Counted from the first letter of the stretch, positions 7,246-13,939 are shown. The stretch is DNA of 14,844 nt from Firmicutes bacterium UBA911 (GCA_002294005.1 DBEH01000050.1:1-14844); one strand, 5' to 3'. A program made the numbers and translations. The notes: generated by a model not told the origin, from the letters alone.

Positions 7246-7900
7246 GACGTTCATCCGCATGTCGGGCTTAGGCGGGCAGGGGGTGGTGACGGCCGCCCAC
7301 ATACTGGGCGTGGCGGCCGTAAAGGACGGGCTTAAATGCGTGGTCAATCCTTTTTTCGGTGCCGAGAAAAGACTGGCGCCGGCGGAGAGCTACGTGCGGA
7401 TTGCGGCGGATGAGATCTGGGAACGGGGCGAGGTGCTCTTTCCGAACATCATCATGATTTTCCACCCGCACGTGATCACCTTGGGCAAATGCTACACCAT
7501 GCCGTTTTTCGCCGGCTTGCAGCGGGGCGGGAAGATCATCATCAACTCCGACCGGCCGCTGGATTTGCGGGAGGAGGAGTTGGCACAACTGAAAGAGCTG
7601 GGGGCCGAAGTGTATTACGTGCCGGCCACCCAAACGGCCGTGGAGGCGGGGGGAACGGCGCTGTCGTCAAACATCGCCATGCTGGGGGCTCTCTTGGCGG
7701 TGGAGGCGTTGGTCTCGCCGGAAGCGATCCGGGATGCGATCGCGGAGAGGTTCGGCGGCGGGAAATTCGTGGCGTCCGGTACGACCGCGGCTCTGGACGA
7801 CGTGCTGAAAAGCAAGTTCGACCGGCTGGCCCAGTTGATCGAGAAAAACATGGCGGTCGTGGCAGCGGCCCAAGGCCGCGTTAGCAAGCACCATTATTAG
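7229..7900 (+). CDS. 2-oxoacid:ferredoxin oxidoreductase, gamma subunit
   Basis: This is the gamma (PorG-like) subunit, 223 residues. GLGGQGVVTAAHILG near the N-terminus (GGQGV at 15-19) is the family signature. FFGAEKRLAPAESYVRI replaces the more usual FGPERRGAPVxAxVRI, and ALSSNIAMLGALLA corresponds to the conserved NxAMLGA region. The gamma domain contacts CoA in characterised enzymes and completes the complex. ATG 7229 has GGAGGTGGAG upstream and overlaps the beta gene by 17 bp. It is the only gamma in the cluster, so the second alpha-beta pair probably shares it. Confidence 0.87.
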   Translation: MTNKSRTFIRMSGLGGQGVVTAAHILGVAAVKDGLKCVVNPFFGAEKRLAPAESYVRIAADEIWERGEVLFPNIIMIFHPHVITLGKCYTMPFFAGLQRGGKIIINSDRPLDLREEELAQLKELGAEVYYVPATQTAVEAGGTALSSNIAMLGALLAVEALVSPEAIRDAIAERFGGGKFVASGTTAALDDVLKSKFDRLAQLIEKNMAVVAAAQGRVSKHHY

Positions 7901-7923
7901 AGTGTTGGGGGGCGAGTAGAGCC

Positions 7924-8118
7924 GTGTACGTTACCGTGAGGGTGGAAGTGGAGAAGTGCAGCGGCTGCAAGCTCTGTATCGTATCGTGCCCGGATCCGAA
8001 CGTGCTGGCCTTTATCCCGGAGGCGAAGCATGTGGTCGTGAACGAGCACCGCTGCAAGGGCTGTGGCCTGTGTGCGACCGTGTGCCCCGAGGAGGCGCTG
8101 ACGGTCAGCGGTAATTAA
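7924..8118 (+). CDS. 2x[4Fe-4S] ferredoxin, delta subunit of the oxidoreductase
   Basis: The 64-residue product is a minimal bacterial-type ferredoxin with two motifs: CSGCKLCIVSCP (Cys12, 15, 18, 22) and CKGCGLCATVCP (Cys44, 47, 50, 54). All eight ligands for two [4Fe-4S] clusters are present. In four-subunit oxidoreductases the delta subunit carries electrons from the beta cluster to free ferredoxin. The start is GTG 7924; the site before it is only G-rich. It follows gamma by 23 bp and precedes a hairpin and the second alpha. Confidence 0.88.
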   Translation: MYVTVRVEVEKCSGCKLCIVSCPDPNVLAFIPEAKHVVVNEHRCKGCGLCATVCPEEALTVSGN

Positions 8119-8175
8119 GGGGAAAGGGAACAGGCGGCACGCTGGGCCGACGAGTGCGGCGCAGGCGTTTTCCGG

Positions 8176-8197
8176 CTCCCGGCGCGGCGCGCCGGAG
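8176..8197 (+). other. GC-rich intercistronic hairpin
   Basis: CTCC-C-GGCGC pairs with GCGCCGGAG around a GGC loop: nine base pairs with one bulged C. No U tract follows, so it is not a standard terminator. It sits in the 110-bp gap between the ferredoxin gene and the second alpha gene, the largest gap in the oxidoreductase cluster, and may protect or separate mRNA segments. Confidence 0.45.
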
Positions 8198-8228
8198 AAG
8201 GTGCGGGAGGAGGAATTGCGGAAAGGAG

Positions 8229-9413
8229 ATGCCCGGACTACAACGCGAAGTGGATCCAGAGTACCTGTTTTCGGAAGCACCCAGAAGACAGGTTTTCATC
8301 ACGGGCAGTGAGGCGGTGGCCGAAGCGGTGAAGCGGGCCAACGTGGACATAGCCATTGCTTATCCCATCACCCCGCAGAGCGAGAGCATGCACCTGGTCG
8401 GAGATTTGTACGACCAGGGCTACCTGAAGGACTACTACCGCGGCGAGAACGAGTTTGCGGTCATGGCCGCCGTGCACGGCGCCTCCCTGGGAGGCGGCCG
8501 GGTTTTCACCGCCACCTCCGGTCCCGGAACCCTGCGGGCGATGGAAATGTTTCCGGTTTGGGCCGGGTCGAGGCAGCCTGTAGTTTGCGCTTTCATGTGC
8601 CGGGGTGTGTCTCTGCCGCCCTCCATTCAGCCGGAGAACATCGAAATGGCCATGCTCTTGGACGTCGGCATGCTGATGTTTCACGCCGAGGACGCCCAGG
8701 ATTTCCTCGACATGATTCTGAAGGCTTACGCGGTCGCGGAGCAACCGGATGTTCACCTGCCGGTGGGGGTGTTCGCCGATGGGTTCTTCGTCACCCACAC
8801 CCGAAGCGCGGTGCTGCTGCCGCCTGATGATTTGAAGCTCGCGGCTTACGATCCCCGGCGGGCACCGGTCCCGACGTTCGACATGGAGACCCCTCCCATC
8901 CGACTGGTCAGGGATCCGCTGCTCAACAAGAGCAACTTCATCAGCTACGCGGCCAACGCCAGTTGGCATCAGGAGATCGCGGCCGCGGCCGAGCGGGCCC
9001 GCAAGCACATCCGGCGGTATATGGGAGGGCTTTTGGAGGTTGAAGATCCCGCCGCCGTCGTTTTCCTGGCCGCTTCGGGCACGGCGGTGTCGCAGAGCCG
9101 GGAGGCGATCAAGGTTTTGAGGGCCGAGGGTATACGGGTGGGGTTGATTAAGATCATGTCGATCAGACCTTTTCCGGTCCGGGAGATTGAGGCCGTCACG
9201 GCTCACGCCGACCTGATCGTGGTGCCCGAGTTCAACATCGGCGGTTGGCTGGCCCGGGAGATCAAGGCGGCGATCGACAACAACCGCAGGGTGGTGGGCG
9301 GTCCCAGGGTGTTCGGGGGCATGACCATGCCGACGGAGTTGATCGTCAACGAGGTCAGGAACGCTTTGAGTCGGCCCGGAACGAGGCAGCCTGGCATGCG
9401 GGCCGGGATTTAG
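8229..9413 (+). CDS. 2-oxoacid:ferredoxin oxidoreductase, alpha subunit (copy 2)
   Basis: This second alpha subunit (394 residues) aligns essentially without gaps to copy 1 over the region from TGSEAV to the C-terminal domain. It keeps YPITPQSES (Thr48), the loop arginine (Arg125 in MCRGVSLPPSIQPE), ADGFFVTHT, SGTAVSQSREA and RVFGGMTMP. The substrate-loop residues differ from copy 1 (VSLPPSIQPE against VNSPLTIQPD). An extra C-terminal tail of about 14 residues is rich in Arg, Gly and Pro. ATG 8229 is chosen because no other in-frame start lies near; AAAGGAG abuts it and AGGAGG lies 15 bases upstream, so initiation may be weak. It has its own beta 13 bp downstream but no gamma or delta. Confidence 0.87.
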   Translation: MPGLQREVDPEYLFSEAPRRQVFITGSEAVAEAVKRANVDIAIAYPITPQSESMHLVGDLYDQGYLKDYYRGENEFAVMAAVHGASLGGGRVFTATSGPGTLRAMEMFPVWAGSRQPVVCAFMCRGVSLPPSIQPENIEMAMLLDVGMLMFHAEDAQDFLDMILKAYAVAEQPDVHLPVGVFADGFFVTHTRSAVLLPPDDLKLAAYDPRRAPVPTFDMETPPIRLVRDPLLNKSNFISYAANASWHQEIAAAAERARKHIRRYMGGLLEVEDPAAVVFLAASGTAVSQSREAIKVLRAEGIRVGLIKIMSIRPFPVREIEAVTAHADLIVVPEFNIGGWLAREIKAAIDNNRRVVGGPRVFGGMTMPTELIVNEVRNALSRPGTRQPGMRAGI

Positions 9414-9426
9414 CAAGGAGGAACCC

Positions 9427-10314
9427 ATGTCCACCAAGATCATTACGCCGGTGGCGGAATTCGCGGAACTTCTGCCCCAAGAATACAAGGACCTGGTGGC
9501 CCGCGGTCCCCATGGCGGGCGCCGTTCCGTGCGGGACCTGGGCACTTTCAAAGAGATCGTGGATGAACACCCGCATTGTGCCGGTTGCGGCGTGGCCCTG
9601 GCGGTTCGCCTTCTGGCCGCGGCTCTGCCCTCCCCCGCGGACACGCTGATCGTCGGCACGCCCGGCTGCTCGTTTTTCAGCCTGGTCCAGACGGCCCTGA
9701 ACTACTCCAACACCGCTTTCGGCAACCAGAACGCCGTGGCCGCAGGCTTGAAAAGGATGCTGGCGATCCGTTTCCCTCAGGTGCACAAGGACGTGGTGGT
9801 GGTGGCCGGCGACGGGGGCATTGCCGACATCGGCCTTGACATGACGCTCCATTCCTGGTTCCGGCGGGAAAAGATCACCACCGTAATGTTGGACAATGAA
9901 GTGTACGCCAATACCGGGGGGCAGGAAAGCGGCATGAGCAGGCTGGGGCGGGTGCTCAACATGGCGCCTCGGGGCAAGCTTTTCCCCAAGATACCGGTTT
10001 TTGAGCTGGCCAAAGTCTCGGGTTGCGTGTACGGCGCGCGGGTGACGGTGGCCGGTCCGTACAGGCTCGGGCGGGTGGTCAGGAACGCGGTCCTCCTGGC
10101 GCGTGAACTCGGGCCGACGTACGTGCAGGTTTATGCTCCTTGCCCCACCAATATGAAGTTTCCTCCCGACCAAACGCTGAAGGCGGCTAAGGAGGCGGAA
10201 AAGGACCATTATTCTTTCGAGGAGTTTATGAGTACGGAGGCGGCCGAGTACCTGGCACGATTGAAGACGGCGCCCGAGGAGCGTGAAGAAGCTCCGGAAC
10301 CGGCAAAGCCGTGA
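9427..10314 (+). CDS. 2-oxoacid:ferredoxin oxidoreductase, beta subunit (copy 2)
   Basis: This is the second beta subunit, 295 residues. Cluster cysteines occupy the same residue numbers as in copy 1: Cys51, Cys54, Cys81 and Cys239. The ThDP motif is GDGGIADIGLD with DNEVYANTGGQ. AAGGAGG seven bases upstream fixes ATG 9427. The two beta copies line up without a gap through Cys239, so the pairs arose by duplication of an alpha-beta unit. The C-terminus is a charged Glu/Ala/Pro tail. A 16-base-loop hairpin with a T-rich 3' side overlaps the stop codon and may end the operon. Confidence 0.88.
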   Translation: MSTKIITPVAEFAELLPQEYKDLVARGPHGGRRSVRDLGTFKEIVDEHPHCAGCGVALAVRLLAAALPSPADTLIVGTPGCSFFSLVQTALNYSNTAFGNQNAVAAGLKRMLAIRFPQVHKDVVVVAGDGGIADIGLDMTLHSWFRREKITTVMLDNEVYANTGGQESGMSRLGRVLNMAPRGKLFPKIPVFELAKVSGCVYGARVTVAGPYRLGRVVRNAVLLARELGPTYVQVYAPCPTNMKFPPDQTLKAAKEAEKDHYSFEEFMSTEAAEYLARLKTAPEEREEAPEPAKP

Positions 10315-10340
10315 GCACCGTTTTTTGCCGGATTGTTTTT
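10300..10340 (+). terminator. Possible terminator of the oxidoreductase operon
   Basis: CCGGCAAA (10300-10307) pairs with TTTGCCGG (10324-10331) around a 16-nt loop that includes the beta stop codon. TTGTTTTT follows two bases later (10334-10340, after AT). The stem is perfect over 8 bp, but the loop is large. Confidence 0.45.
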
Positions 10341-10448
10341 CCCGGCTTCCGGGCCTCTTGGCAGGCCTGATGAATTTCACGGGGGAGGGGAATGGCAATG
10401 ATGAATTGTAGTATAGTAATCTTGTAGAACAATAAGGAGGGATGATAC

Positions 10449-10667
10449 ATGGGCCATTGCCGGAGTGTCCTGGCCGACATGCTCCGGGAGCGGCGGCGGC
10501 TTCTGGAGCAGCTTTACCGCGTTCAGGGCCGCCGGGACGAGATGCTGCACCGCTTGCGGGACGTGGAAAGGCGCATTCTTCAGGAGGAAGAGCGCGGTCC
10601 CCGGGCCTATCTGGACCACATTTTCCGAGCGGTACCCGTTCCTGAGCAGCCCCGCGACCGAGTATGA
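10449..10667 (+). CDS. Small charged helical protein, function unknown
   Basis: The 72-residue product is not recognised. It is strongly charged (Arg, Glu, Leu) with a heptad-like pattern from about residue 8 to 48 (LADMLRERRRLLEQL, MLHRLRDVERRILQEEE), which predicts a single long helix or coiled coil. It has one cysteine (Cys4) and a proline-containing tail. An excellent site (AAGGAGGG, 10434-10441) lies seven bases before the ATG, the main reason to accept it as real. It stands alone between a possible terminator and a hairpin terminator. TATAGT at 10412-10417 could be a -10, but no -35 is evident. Confidence 0.62.
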   Translation: MGHCRSVLADMLRERRRLLEQLYRVQGRRDEMLHRLRDVERRILQEEERGPRAYLDHIFRAVPVPEQPRDRV

Positions 10668-10702
10668 AGCGGCGGGTTTAAAATCAAACAGGCGTTTATT
10701 CT

Positions 10703-10738
10703 GAGGAGGCTTACGTAGACAGCCTCTTTAGTGTTTTC
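10703..10738 (+). terminator. Intrinsic terminator before the pstCA promoter
   Basis: GAGGCT (10706-10711) pairs with AGCCTC (10721-10726) around a 9-nt loop, extendable by A-T and G-T pairs. It is followed by TTTAGTGTTTTCTT. It would end transcription of the small helical gene and insulate the Pho promoter that begins in its T-rich tail. Confidence 0.55.
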
Positions 10739-10792
10739 TTAACCGAAATTTAACCTTGTCTTAACCCCCGCGTAACCTTATTTCGCTACTAT
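10739..10792 (+). promoter_or_regulatory. Pho box and promoter of pstCA
   Basis: Four direct repeats with exact 11-bp period are visible: TTAACC at 10739, TTAACC at 10750, TTAACC at 10761 and GTAACC at 10772. A -10 hexamer TACTAT (10787-10792) begins 15 bp after the start of the last repeat, with no separate -35. This is the arrangement known for PhoP-activated promoters of Bacillus (TTAACA-like repeats, four per site, replacing the -35). It predicts induction by phosphate starvation. Confidence 0.85.
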
Positions 10793-10824
10793 TAACCCCA
10801 GGACAGAGTCCGGGGGGGGGATTT

Positions 10825-11679
10825 TTGATCAGCCGGCGTTGGTACGAGCGCATCGTTGAGAAGTTTCTTTTGGGCAGTGCGGTGGCGGCGGTCCTGACCG
10901 TGTTTTTGATCGGGGCCTTTGTATTGTTTGAGGGCTTTCCCATTCTCTCCGCCCACGGCCTGGGCTTTCTGTTCGGGAGGGAATGGGCGCCCCTGCAGGG
11001 GGTATTCGGGGTCTTCCCGATGATTGTCGGCACTTTCTACGCCACCTTCGGCGCGCTTATCCTGAGTGTGCCCATCGGCCTGGCCTGTGCGGTTTATCTG
11101 GCCGAATACGCCCCGCGCTGGTTCGCCGAAATGATCCGTCCGGCGGTGCTGCTGCTGGCGGGTATTCCCTCGGTTGTGTACGGTTTCTTCGGCGTCGTGG
11201 TGCTGGTACCTTTTATAATGAACCACTTTGGGGGTTGGGGTTTCAGCCTGCTGGCCGCCTCGGTGGTGCTGGCGCTGATGATTTTGCCGACTATGATCGG
11301 TATTTCCGAGGACGCCATCCGGTCGGTGCCCAGGTCCTATAAGGAAGGTTCACTGGCGCTGGGCGCCACCCACTGGCAGACCGTGAAAAAGGTCATGCTT
11401 CCGGCGGCCCGCTCGGGGCTTACAGCCGCCGTCGTCTTGAGCCTGGGCAAGGCTGCGGGCGAGACCATGGCCGTCCTGATGGTGGCCGGCAACGTGGCCG
11501 CCATCCCGACATCCATTTTGGACCCCCTGCGCACCCTGACCGCCAATGTGGCCCTGGAAATGAGCTACGCTTTCGGTGACCATACTCGGGCGTTGTTCGC
11601 CAGCGGGGTGCTGTTGTTGTTGGTCGTAATAGGGCTGAATACCTTGCTTTACTTGCTGCCCAAAAGGACGGGGACTTAG
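10825..11679 (+). CDS. pstC: Phosphate ABC transporter permease PstC
   Basis: PstC is one of two membrane permeases of the high-affinity phosphate importer. The 284-residue protein has about six hydrophobic segments. It carries the EAA loop LGATHWQTVKKVMLP (about residues 180-194), followed by GKAAGETMAVLMVAGN, both typical of PstC. The best start is TTG 10825, about 33 bases after the -10; the site before it is only a G run and gives weak support. The stop is immediately followed by the pstA ATG. The Pho box upstream indicates phosphate-starvation control. It needs PstA, a PstB ATPase and PstS to work. Confidence 0.93.
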   Translation: MISRRWYERIVEKFLLGSAVAAVLTVFLIGAFVLFEGFPILSAHGLGFLFGREWAPLQGVFGVFPMIVGTFYATFGALILSVPIGLACAVYLAEYAPRWFAEMIRPAVLLLAGIPSVVYGFFGVVVLVPFIMNHFGGWGFSLLAASVVLALMILPTMIGISEDAIRSVPRSYKEGSLALGATHWQTVKKVMLPAARSGLTAAVVLSLGKAAGETMAVLMVAGNVAAIPTSILDPLRTLTANVALEMSYAFGDHTRALFASGVLLLLVVIGLNTLLYLLPKRTGT

Positions 11680-12534
11680 ATGCGCGGAGGCTTGCGGGTC
11701 GGCCTCAGAATCGAAGAGATCCTGGTCAGGGGTTTTTTGCACCTCTCGGTACTGGTGATATTCGGGGGTCTCGGAGTCATTCTCGGCTACATCCTTTATC
11801 AGGGTCTCGGGCACGTCAACCTCGAATTCTTGTTGTCGAGCCCGAAGGATATGGGACGGGAAGGCGGTATTTTTCCGGCCATTATAGGCACCGGCGCGTT
11901 GGTGGGTGTGGCCTTGGCCGTGGCCGTGCCGATGGGTGTCTTCGCCGCTGTCTTTCTCACTGAATACGCCCGTCCCGGCCGGTTCGTGCGCCTTATACAT
12001 TACGGGGTGGACACCCTGGCCGGAGTGCCGTCCATTGTATTCGGCCTGTTCGGCTTCGCCTTTTTTGTGATCTTCTTGGGTTTTGGCTGGTCGATCCTTT
12101 CCGGGGGCCTGACCCTGGCCTGTATGATTCTTCCTTATACCATTAAGGCCACCGAAGAGGCCATCAAGGCCGTCCCCCGTGACTACCGGGAGGCCAGCCT
12201 TTCGTTGGGAGCCACCCGTTGGCAGACGGTGGTCCGAGTGGTGTTGCCAGTGGCCGCGCCCGGCATCCTCACCGGGGTGCTCCTGGCGTTGGGCAAGGCG
12301 GCGGGGGAAACGGCGGCGATTCTGTACACGGCCGGCACTTCGCTCCACGCGCCCACTTCGATTATGGATCCGACACGCAGCCTGCCGATACACCTGTTTA
12401 TTCTGGTATCCGAAGGCATTTCCTTCGAAAAGGCCTACGCCACCGCCAGCGTGCTGGTCATATTGGTTCTGATGGTCAATCTTCTGGCCGTCTACCTGAT
12501 GCGGATCATGGTTGCCAAGCAGCGCGGCAAGTGA
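11680..12534 (+). CDS. pstA: Phosphate ABC transporter permease PstA
   Basis: PstA is the second permease of the phosphate importer, 284 residues. It has an N-terminal helix, a loop with GREGGIFPAIIGT, the EYARPG segment, PSIVFGLFGFAFFV, and the EAA loop SLGATRWQTVVRVVLP (from about residue 175). Then GKAAGETAAILYTAG follows, characteristic of PstA. The ATG abuts the pstC stop, so the genes are coupled. A pstB gene would normally follow; instead the next feature is a second Pho promoter and pstS. Confidence 0.93.
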   Translation: MRGGLRVGLRIEEILVRGFLHLSVLVIFGGLGVILGYILYQGLGHVNLEFLLSSPKDMGREGGIFPAIIGTGALVGVALAVAVPMGVFAAVFLTEYARPGRFVRLIHYGVDTLAGVPSIVFGLFGFAFFVIFLGFGWSILSGGLTLACMILPYTIKATEEAIKAVPRDYREASLSLGATRWQTVVRVVLPVAAPGILTGVLLALGKAAGETAAILYTAGTSLHAPTSIMDPTRSLPIHLFILVSEGISFEKAYATASVLVILVLMVNLLAVYLMRIMVAKQRGK

Positions 12535-12537
12535 TCT

Positions 12538-12591
12538 TTAACGCCATTTTTACCGAGGCTTAACCTGGTTTTAACATGAAGGTGTTATGAT
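12538..12591 (+). promoter_or_regulatory. Pho box and promoter of pstS
   Basis: Four direct repeats again show an exact 11-bp period: TTAACG at 12538, TTTACC at 12549, TTAACC at 12560 and TTAACA at 12571. The -10 TATGAT (12586-12591) starts 15 bp after the start of the last repeat, the same geometry as at pstCA. The first repeat begins four bases after the pstA stop. This gives pstS its own phosphate-controlled promoter. Confidence 0.85.
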
Positions 12592-12597
12592 GGTTGC

Positions 12598-12811
12598 GGA
12601 ACGAAAGGTCAGCTCCACTTAAGAGTACGGGTAAGGAGGGGGTAACAGCGCCTTTGGGCTTGCCGGGCACTAAAAGCCCAATTGATTAGGGATGGAGCCG
12701 GCGCACCACCAAAGAATTTTCTAAGGAGTCGCTTGCGACGATTTACCGTCGCCCATGCGGGAATGAAAAGGTCATCCCAGATTCTATTTTTTGGAGGAGG
12801 AAGACAGTATT
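12598..12811 (+). promoter_or_regulatory. Long structured 5' leader of pstS
   Basis: About 214 nt separate the expected start site from the pstS ATG. Visible pairings are an 8-bp hairpin TTGGGCTT (12654-12661)/AAGCCCAA (12674-12681) and an enclosing GCGCC (12648-12652)/GGCGC (12700-12704). Next are two mutually exclusive hairpins around 12728-12752. A bulged hairpin with GGG-ATGA (12759-12766) and TCATCCC (12772-12778) is followed by T6 (12787-12792) directly before GGAGGAGG. No known riboswitch class was recognised. Confidence 0.5.
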
Positions 12812-13651
12812 ATGTTTAAGTCCAGATGGATGCTTGTTTTGGTCGCGACCCTCTTTGCCGTGTCCGTGCTCGCGGGCTGCGGGCAGCGGGACGCGCCCCC
12901 GGCCCCGGACCCGGCTCCGGAACTGCAGGGCACGGTCACCATCGCCGGTTCCACCTCGGTGCACCCGCTTACCGAGGCGCTGGCCGCGGCGTTTATGACC
13001 AAACATCCCAAGGTCACCATCAATGCAATGAGCGTCGGTTCCACTGCGGGAATTAAGGCGGCCATCGACGGCACCGCGGACATTGGGACCTCCTCCCGCG
13101 AGCTGAAAGCCGAAGAAGCGGCCCAGTTGCAGCGCATTCAAGTTTGCACCGACGGCATGGCGATCATCACGCACCCGAAAAATGAAGCGGTTACTGATCT
13201 GACCCTGGAGCAGATGCGTAAAATCTATGCCGGGGAGATCACCAACTGGAAAGAGGTCGGTGGCCCAGACAAGGCGATTGCCGTAATCACCCGGGAGGAA
13301 GGTTCCGGTACGCGCGGCGCTTTTGAGGAAGTCGTCATGGGCAAGGACGCCAAAATCTCGGCGCGGGCCATCGTCCAGCCGTCGAGCGGCGGCGTCAGGG
13401 CGGCCGTGGCCGGCAACCCGGACGCCATCGGCTACGCCTCTATGGGTTACCTGGATGATTCCGTCAAGGTGGTCGCGGTGGGCGGCGTCACGCCCACGCT
13501 GGACAGCATCCGGGACGGCAGTTACCCGGTATCCCGGCCGTTCTTGTTCGTGACTAAGGAGGCGCCGGCCGGGCTGGTCAAGGAATTCATCGACTTCAGC
13601 TTGGGTCCCGAAGGCCAGGAAATCGCGGCCGAGGACTATATTCCGTTGTAG
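12812..13651 (+). CDS. pstS: Phosphate-binding lipoprotein PstS
   Basis: PstS is the extracytoplasmic phosphate receptor of the Pst importer, 279 residues. A lipoprotein signal peptide (MFKSRW, hydrophobic core, VLAGC with Cys23) predicts lipid anchoring, followed by a Pro/Ala linker. Phosphate-binding segments are visible: GSTSVHPL (46-53), DIGTSSREL, and REEGSGTRGAFEE (Ser165, Gly166, Thr167, Arg168). ATG 12812 is chosen because the lipoprotein signal starts there and GGAGGAGG lies 11 bases upstream; an ATG at 12791 overlaps that site. It has its own Pho promoter and a structured leader, and ends before a strong terminator. Confidence 0.94.
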   Translation: MFKSRWMLVLVATLFAVSVLAGCGQRDAPPAPDPAPELQGTVTIAGSTSVHPLTEALAAAFMTKHPKVTINAMSVGSTAGIKAAIDGTADIGTSSRELKAEEAAQLQRIQVCTDGMAIITHPKNEAVTDLTLEQMRKIYAGEITNWKEVGGPDKAIAVITREEGSGTRGAFEEVVMGKDAKISARAIVQPSSGGVRAAVAGNPDAIGYASMGYLDDSVKVVAVGGVTPTLDSIRDGSYPVSRPFLFVTKEAPAGLVKEFIDFSLGPEGQEIAAEDYIPL

Positions 13652-13733
13652 AAACCCCATCCCACCAAACCAATACAGGCTCTTTTTACGCCCCTTCCCA
13701 TAGGAACATGATATGAACCGTGGGTGTTTGGGG

Positions 13734-13765
13734 AAGGCAGACAGCAAATTTGACTGTCTGCCTTT
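13734..13765 (+). terminator. Strong intrinsic terminator after pstS
   Basis: AAGGCAGACAG (13734-13744) pairs perfectly with CTGTCTGCCTT (13754-13764) around a 9-nt loop, followed by a short T-rich tract (TTTAT). Eleven perfect base pairs make this the best terminator in the window. It closes the pstS transcript about 80 nt after the stop. Confidence 0.8.
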
Positions 13766-13868
13766 ATCGTTGTCCGGCTATTTTCTCGGCTTGTTCCGCG
13801 GAGGCGCCGGTGATCCTAATGGACGGAGGAACGCGCCGCTGCTGCAAGCAGCATGCGCAAAGGTCAGG

Positions 13869-13898
13869 TTGCCCGGCCCCGGGGCGGTGCGGTATGCT
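13869..13898 (+). promoter_or_regulatory. Possible promoter of the AbiV-like gene
   Basis: TTGCCC (13869-13874) and TATGCT (13893-13898) are separated by 18 bp, 42 bp before the ATG. The match is moderate, in GC-rich sequence. A hairpin (GCTGCT/AGCAGC around GCA, 13838-13852, extendable to 13833-13858) lies just upstream and has no T run. Confidence 0.35.
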
Positions 13899-13939
13899 GC
13901 AGGTGAGGCGGCGGTTTTTGCAGGGGGGTGGGTTTTCAG

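Noticed and set aside
8238..9659. Long open frame on the - strand opposite alpha copy 2 (473 codons)
   Set aside because: Antisense to a secure gene, with no recognisable domain and no ribosome site; a similar shadow exists opposite alpha copy 1.
11350..12393. Open frame on the - strand opposite pstC/pstA
   Set aside because: Hydrophilic Gln/His/Gly-rich translation with no motif, fully antisense to the permease genes.
12640..12710. Possible match of the pstS leader to fluoride, c-di-GMP, cobalamin or Moco riboswitches
   Set aside because: None of the conserved core sequences that I know for these classes is present; only generic helices are seen.
13693..13737. CCTTCCC/GGGAAGG pairing that would compete with the pstS terminator (antiterminator-like)
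   Set aside because: Only 7 bp across a 31-nt loop against an 11-bp perfect stem; with no gene directly depending on readthrough it is probably coincidence.
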